Shown here: positions 5,394 to 8,168 of the stretch, piece by piece
How positions within the stretch are numbered: the stretch's first letter is position 1
How the letters are laid out: every line of letters begins with the position of its first letter
Source of the DNA: Clostridia bacterium
GTDB taxonomy: Bacteria; Bacillota; Clostridia; Christensenellales; UBA1242
Assembly: GCA_017650795.1 (NCBI GenBank)
Contig: JAGCEE010000110.1
Coordinates: 1 to 8,168, forward strand
Direction of reading: 5' to 3'
Length of the DNA: 8,168 nt
Notes under the pieces: model-generated
Told to the model about the DNA's origin: nothing
The model's database searches: none
What the model saw: only the letters and a program-made list of their open reading frames with translations
Translations under genes and position numbers: made by a program

Positions 5394-6146
5394 ATGAATA
5401 AGAGAGTTGTAAATAATCTAATTGATTGGATTTTTGAGTATGTAAAATCAACAAAAGCAAAAGGCGTTGTGGTAGGAATGAGTGGAGGAAAAGATAGTTT
5501 GATTGTCGCAAAGTTGTGCGCAATGGCACTAGGCTCAGAAAATGTTTTTGGAATAATTATGCCAAACGGAAAGATGATAGATATTGATGACGCTATAAAA
5601 TCATGCAACTTACTCGGAATAGAATACACAACAATAAACATAGGCAACTGCTACGATACAATGATAGATAATGTTAAAAAGGCAATACCAAATAACAACG
5701 TTTTAGATGTGACAGTAATAAACACTGCTCCAAGATTAAGAATGACAACCCTTTACGCAGTTGCCGGTAGTTTAAATTACTTGGTAGCAAATACCTCAAA
5801 TTTAAGTGAAACAATGGTTGGGTACACAACAAAATGGGGTGACAATGTTGGCGATTTCTCCCCTATTGCCAATTTTACAAAAACAGAGGTCTGCGAGCTC
5901 GGCATTTTGCTCGGGCTTCCAGACGAACTTGTAAACAAGCCACCACGTGACGGATTATCCGGAAAAAGTGATGAGGACAAATTAGGCTTTTCTTATGGTG
6001 AACTTGATAATTTAATAAGAAAAAATATAAAAGGCAAAAACTATGACAAAATAGTCTTGGCGCACAAAAAATCTTTACACAAAAGAAATCCAATAGCAAA
6101 ATTTAAAAAAATAGGCAAAAATTATCTAAAAAACACAAAAAATTAA
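5394..6146 (+). CDS. nadE: Ammonia-dependent NAD synthetase
   Basis: 250 residues. It converts nicotinate adenine dinucleotide to NAD using ATP and ammonia, the last step of the pathway. SGGKDS (30-35) is the pyrophosphate-binding loop of N-type ATP pyrophosphatases. NTSNLSETMVGYTTKWGD (133-150) and PPRDGLSGKSDEDKLGFSY (183-201) are NadE-specific segments, and SLHKRNP (227-233) is the C-terminal substrate-binding motif. No glutaminase domain is present, so free ammonia is the expected nitrogen source. GGGAG at 5383-5387 lies 6 nt before the ATG. First gene of the rightward operon, divergent from pncA and 42 bp before the nrtR start. Expression should follow the operator-covered promoter at 5262-5290. 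Confidence 0.97.
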   Translation: MNKRVVNNLIDWIFEYVKSTKAKGVVVGMSGGKDSLIVAKLCAMALGSENVFGIIMPNGKMIDIDDAIKSCNLLGIEYTTINIGNCYDTMIDNVKKAIPNNNVLDVTVINTAPRLRMTTLYAVAGSLNYLVANTSNLSETMVGYTTKWGDNVGDFSPIANFTKTEVCELGILLGLPDELVNKPPRDGLSGKSDEDKLGFSYGELDNLIRKNIKGKNYDKIVLAHKKSLHKRNPIAKFKKIGKNYLKNTKN

Positions 6147-6176
6147 CATAAAATGGTAATTTTTATGAAATTATTT

Positions 6177-6183
6177 AAAGGAG
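6177..6183 (+). promoter_or_regulatory. Ribosome binding site deciding the nrtR start at 6189
   Basis: AAAGGAG is placed 5 nt before the ATG at 6189. In-frame ATGs at 6153 and 6165 lie upstream but have no such site, and the residues they would add do not belong to the Nudix fold. Confidence 0.85.
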
Positions 6184-6188
6184 CAAAC

Positions 6189-7055
6189 ATGCAAACAACA
6201 GAAGAAAAAGAATTTTTATCGTTATATAGCGACAGCAAGTACGAAAAACCAAGTGTGACGGTTGATGGTGTAATTTTTAGAATATTTAGTAAACAGAGCA
6301 ATAATTACAGAAAATTACCACAAAAAAAATTGCAGGTATTTTTAACCAAAAGGCAATACTTGCCTTTTAAAAATAAGTACTCTGTTGTTGGAACATTTAT
6401 CGATTTAAAACACGAATTAAATAACACAATGAAACTATGCGTTAAAAACAAGGTTGGTTTAAATAATTACCACCTTGAACAACTATTCACTTTTGGCGAG
6501 CCAGCACGTGATCCAAGAACCAGAGTTTTAAGCGTAGGCTATATGCTTCTTACAAACAGCGAAGAAAAATTAGATAATGGAAAATGGTTTGACGTTGATT
6601 TAATAGAATTAAATACTAAAACCACAAGCAATCAGAATGGATATACGATATTAAAAAGGGTTGCAATAAATCTAACTTGTGAAGACGAAAAATTAGAAAA
6701 CATAATAGAAATAAATAATACTAAAAACGGATTAGAAGAAACCAAAAGTTTAGAAATTACAAAAAATGAATTGGCTTTTGACCACATAAGTATAATATAC
6801 TATGCCCTTGAACGACTAAAAAACAAACTGGAATATACCGATATAATTTTTAATCTACTACCAAAAGAATTTACATTAACAGAATTAAAACAATGCTATG
6901 AACTGATTTTGCGAGAACATCTTTTAGATGCAAATTTTAGAAGAAAAATATCCAAAATGGTAAGCCCAATAAATAAGTTTGACGACGCAAAAGGCCACAG
7001 AACCTCCCAACTGTTTATTCACAACCCTAATTGGTTAAATGTAAATTTAGACTAA
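6189..7055 (+). CDS. nrtR: NrtR-family transcriptional regulator of NAD metabolism (Nudix fold plus winged helix)
   Basis: 288 residues from the start set by AAAGGAG. The N-terminal Nudix-like domain runs to about residue 165 and includes HLEQLFTFGEPARDPRTRVLSVGYMLL (95-121), the NrtR signature. The Nudix box itself (about 68-90) is degraded: the usual REXXEE cluster reads LCVKNKVG, so no hydrolase activity is expected. The C-terminal part FDHISIIYYALERLKNKLEY, FNLLPKEFTLTELKQCYELIL and NFRRKI (about 197-253) is the DNA-binding winged helix typical of NrtR. Characterised NrtR proteins repress NAD genes and release DNA on binding ADP-ribose. Here nrtR follows nadE in one operon whose promoter carries the putative operators, so autoregulation is likely. 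No clear terminator follows it, so some read-through into the next gene is possible. Confidence 0.93.
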   Translation: MQTTEEKEFLSLYSDSKYEKPSVTVDGVIFRIFSKQSNNYRKLPQKKLQVFLTKRQYLPFKNKYSVVGTFIDLKHELNNTMKLCVKNKVGLNNYHLEQLFTFGEPARDPRTRVLSVGYMLLTNSEEKLDNGKWFDVDLIELNTKTTSNQNGYTILKRVAINLTCEDEKLENIIEINNTKNGLEETKSLEITKNELAFDHISIIYYALERLKNKLEYTDIIFNLLPKEFTLTELKQCYELILREHLLDANFRRKISKMVSPINKFDDAKGHRTSQLFIHNPNWLNVNLD

Positions 7056-7145
7056 TACGACTACTATAAAGGCAATAAACAATTCCAAACCATAAACAGC
7101 AATAAGCCAATGCCCCACAAATCAAATAGTTTTAAGCATTAAAAC

Positions 7146-7180
7146 AAAGCATTTGCCAGTTTTGACACGATAAATGCTTT
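7146..7180. repeat. Inverted repeat flanking the -35 of the 7231 gene
   Basis: AAAGCATTT (7146-7154) and AAATGCTTT (7172-7180) are exact reverse complements separated by 17 bp, with TTGACA between them. A further direct copy of the core AAGCATT lies at 7134-7140. It has no T-run, so it is better read as a protein-binding site than a terminator. Confidence 0.5.
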
Positions 7181-7190
7181 ATGTTATAAT
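7162..7190 (+). promoter_or_regulatory. Consensus promoter of the 7231 gene
   Basis: TTGACA (7162-7167), 17-bp spacer, TATAAT (7185-7190), with extended -10 TGT. Both boxes match consensus perfectly, so it should be very strong unless repressed. Predicted start near 7197, with a ~34 nt leader. Confidence 0.9.
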
Positions 7191-7196
7191 AACATA
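7180..7196. promoter_or_regulatory. Perfect 17-bp palindrome over the -10 (putative operator)
   Basis: TATGTTATAATAACATA is a perfect odd palindrome centred at 7188 and contains the whole -10 box. It differs from the TGATAWTATCA sites of the NAD locus, so a different regulator is implied. Confidence 0.6.
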
Positions 7197-7230
7197 GAAT
7201 ATAGTAAAGTACAAAGATAGAGGATAAAAC

Positions 7231-7827
7231 ATGAGAGAAAGATTAAAAGATATTTTAAATAGCTTTTTAGATGCAAATAAAAAAAGGATTGCTTATACAA
7301 TAAAATGGGCAGCCATTTACAATAAAGGCACAAAAATTTCCGGCAAATCAATTAATCCTGTATTAGAAGCCCAATATAGAGCAACAGCTGACCTATGTAT
7401 ACAGTATATGGAAAAAGCCAGAGCAATCATTCTAAAAAACACTAACTACAATTCATTAAGCCTAGCAAAAGAGTTTGCAAAAATCTTAACAGAAACATTT
7501 GGTCAAGAATATATTGCTTTTGTTGAACAGAATGATAGTGCATATCGTATTCTTGTTAAAGAAAAAACGGGTGACAAATACTATTGCATAGACCGTGGTT
7601 CAGGAAATCCCAAAAAGGCCGTTAGAAATCTTTTTGACACAAGTAAAACCATTTACGATAATGCCAAACGCATTGTTTGCTTGGCTCCAAATAAATTAGC
7701 TCAACTAATAACTCAAAATAGTGTTTCACCAGACCAAAAATTACAAAAAGCTGTCACCAAATTGTTTAGCAATCATATAAACGACAAGATTAAAAAAAGC
7801 GACTCATGCTTAGAATATGTAATATAA
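7231..7827 (+). CDS. Unrecognised protein, 198 aa
   Basis: I do not recognise a family. The protein is basic, with no signal peptide and no membrane segment. The N-terminal ~90 residues look helical and Lys/Ala-rich (MRERLKDILNSFLDANKKRI and further), and a middle segment with alternating hydrophobics (YIAFVEQNDSAYRILVKEK, about 92-110) suggests beta strands. The C-terminus is again Lys-rich and helical. The ATG at 7231 follows AGAGG (7219-7223) by 7 nt. It has its own consensus promoter overlain by a palindrome and its own perfect terminator, so it is a self-contained transcription unit. Its position after nrtR does not prove a role in NAD metabolism. Confidence 0.8.
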   Translation: MRERLKDILNSFLDANKKRIAYTIKWAAIYNKGTKISGKSINPVLEAQYRATADLCIQYMEKARAIILKNTNYNSLSLAKEFAKILTETFGQEYIAFVEQNDSAYRILVKEKTGDKYYCIDRGSGNPKKAVRNLFDTSKTIYDNAKRIVCLAPNKLAQLITQNSVSPDQKLQKAVTKLFSNHINDKIKKSDSCLEYVI

Positions 7828-7833
7828 TTTATT

Positions 7834-7874
7834 AAAAACAGCAACAAAATTGATAATTATTTGTTGCTGTTTTT
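7834..7874. terminator. Strong rho-independent terminator after the 7231 gene
   Basis: AAAAACAGCAACAAA (7834-7848) and TTTGTTGCTGTTTTT (7860-7874) form a perfect 15-bp stem with an 11-nt loop. The T-run serves the rightward gene; the A-run on the other side would let it act in both directions. Confidence 0.9.
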
Positions 7875-8080
7875 ATGCCCGAATTATTTACCACACAAAC
7901 CCTTTACAATTCTTATTTAAACAAGCATTATTCTTAATTAAAGTGCTTTCTTTTACCAATATATCGCTATATGATAAAACTATTTCAGATAAGAAATGTT
8001 TTTTTTGACTACAAAAAAATAGCATATTGGCAAATCGTTAAAAAATATCGAATCTTTTTAAAAGTCATAAAAATTTTATA
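7875..8080. other. AT-rich intergenic stretch without a supported gene
   Basis: No frame with a Shine-Dalgarno sequence, no RNA-like hairpin and no repeat array was seen here. Short frames on the minus strand are discussed under rejected items. Confidence 0.5.
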
Positions 8081-8109
8081 TTGAAAAACAAAAATAGGTA
8101 TGATATACT
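8081..8109 (+). promoter_or_regulatory. Promoter of the gene running off the right edge
   Basis: TTGAAA (8081-8086), 17-bp spacer, TATACT (8104-8109), with extended -10 TGA. The predicted start falls at or next to 8116, which is the A of the next ATG. Confidence 0.7.
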
Positions 8110-8115
8110 AAGGTC

Positions 8116-8168
8116 ATGAAAGAATATGAAGAATTTGATTTAGAAAATAATTATAGTAGAGTAGAAAA
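8116..8168 (+). CDS. N-terminus of an unidentified protein, cut by the window edge
   Basis: The ATG at 8116 opens a frame of 17 full codons, MKEYEEFDLENNYSRVE, still open at the end of the window. The only purine-rich stretch before it (AAGG at 8110-8113) is just 2 nt away, too close to act as a normal ribosome binding site. The promoter upstream would place the transcript start on the ATG itself, so translation may be leaderless; otherwise the true start lies further right. Acidic and hydrophilic, with too little sequence to assign a family. Confidence 0.45.
   Translation, partial: MKEYEEFDLENNYSRVE

Noticed and set aside
5351..5647. 98-codon minus-strand frame opposite the start of nadE
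   Set aside because: It is the antisense shadow of a clear NAD synthetase, shows no family motif, and runs through the nadE leader and operator.
8005..8033. TTGACT as a -35 box
   Set aside because: No acceptable -10 box occurs at 16-18 bp spacing.
8009..8068. Minus-strand frame starting MTFKKIRYFLTICQYA, resembling the start of a LysR-type regulator
   Set aside because: It stops after 19 codons, has no Shine-Dalgarno sequence, and neighbouring frames do not continue with the LysR helix-turn-helix. At most a remnant.
1..8168. Recoding of TGA, CRISPR arrays, tRNA or rRNA genes, insertion sequences
   Set aside because: No gene contains in-frame TGA and tryptophan is encoded by TGG where I checked; the lack of TGA stops in about ten genes is too few to mean anything. 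No regular repeat-spacer pattern, cloverleaf, transposase or terminal repeat was found.

Overview
The window comes from an AT-rich, low-GC Gram-positive-like bacterium, probably a Firmicute or relative. This is inferred from strong AT bias, GGAG-type ribosome binding sites, near-consensus sigma-70/sigma-A promoters with extended -10 elements, and U-tailed hairpin terminators. The standard genetic code fits: stops are TAA, with one TAG, and no in-frame TGA interrupts any recognisable gene.

Layout: (1) 1-855, the 3' part of a MATE-like membrane transporter, ending at a bidirectional terminator. (2) 950-1258 (-), a small stand-alone Ada-type zinc-binding protein. (3) 1529-2014 (+), a CFI-box C-terminal-domain protein with a Cys-rich N-terminus, ending at a second bidirectional terminator. 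(4) 2106-7055, a divergent NAD-salvage locus. Leftward it reads pncA (nicotinamidase), a NadR-type NMN/NaMN adenylyltransferase, a nucleoside 2-deoxyribosyltransferase-like protein, and pncB (nicotinate phosphoribosyltransferase). Rightward it reads nadE (NAD synthetase) and nrtR (Nudix-fold transcriptional regulator). (5) 7231-7827, a protein I do not recognise, behind a consensus promoter packed with inverted repeats and followed by a strong terminator. (6) 7875-8168, mostly empty, then a promoter placed so that the next reading frame, cut by the window edge, would be leaderless.

Region 4 is the core. It encodes the whole route nicotinamide -> nicotinate -> NaMN -> NaAD -> NAD plus its probable regulator. 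The two operons diverge from a ~217 bp intergenic region. There the two promoters have identical geometry (TTGACA, 17 bp, TATTAT), and each -10 lies inside a perfect palindrome TGATAWTATCA. A third, imperfect copy sits in the nadE leader. This is what a repressor site for the adjacent NrtR should look like. It predicts that both arms are shut off when NAD supply is sufficient and opened when ADP-ribose or a similar signal releases the repressor.

The least expected member is the deoxyribosyltransferase-fold enzyme between the adenylyltransferase and pncB. It may be an N-glycosidase or transferase acting on pyridine nucleosides or nucleotides, but the sequence alone does not fix its substrate.
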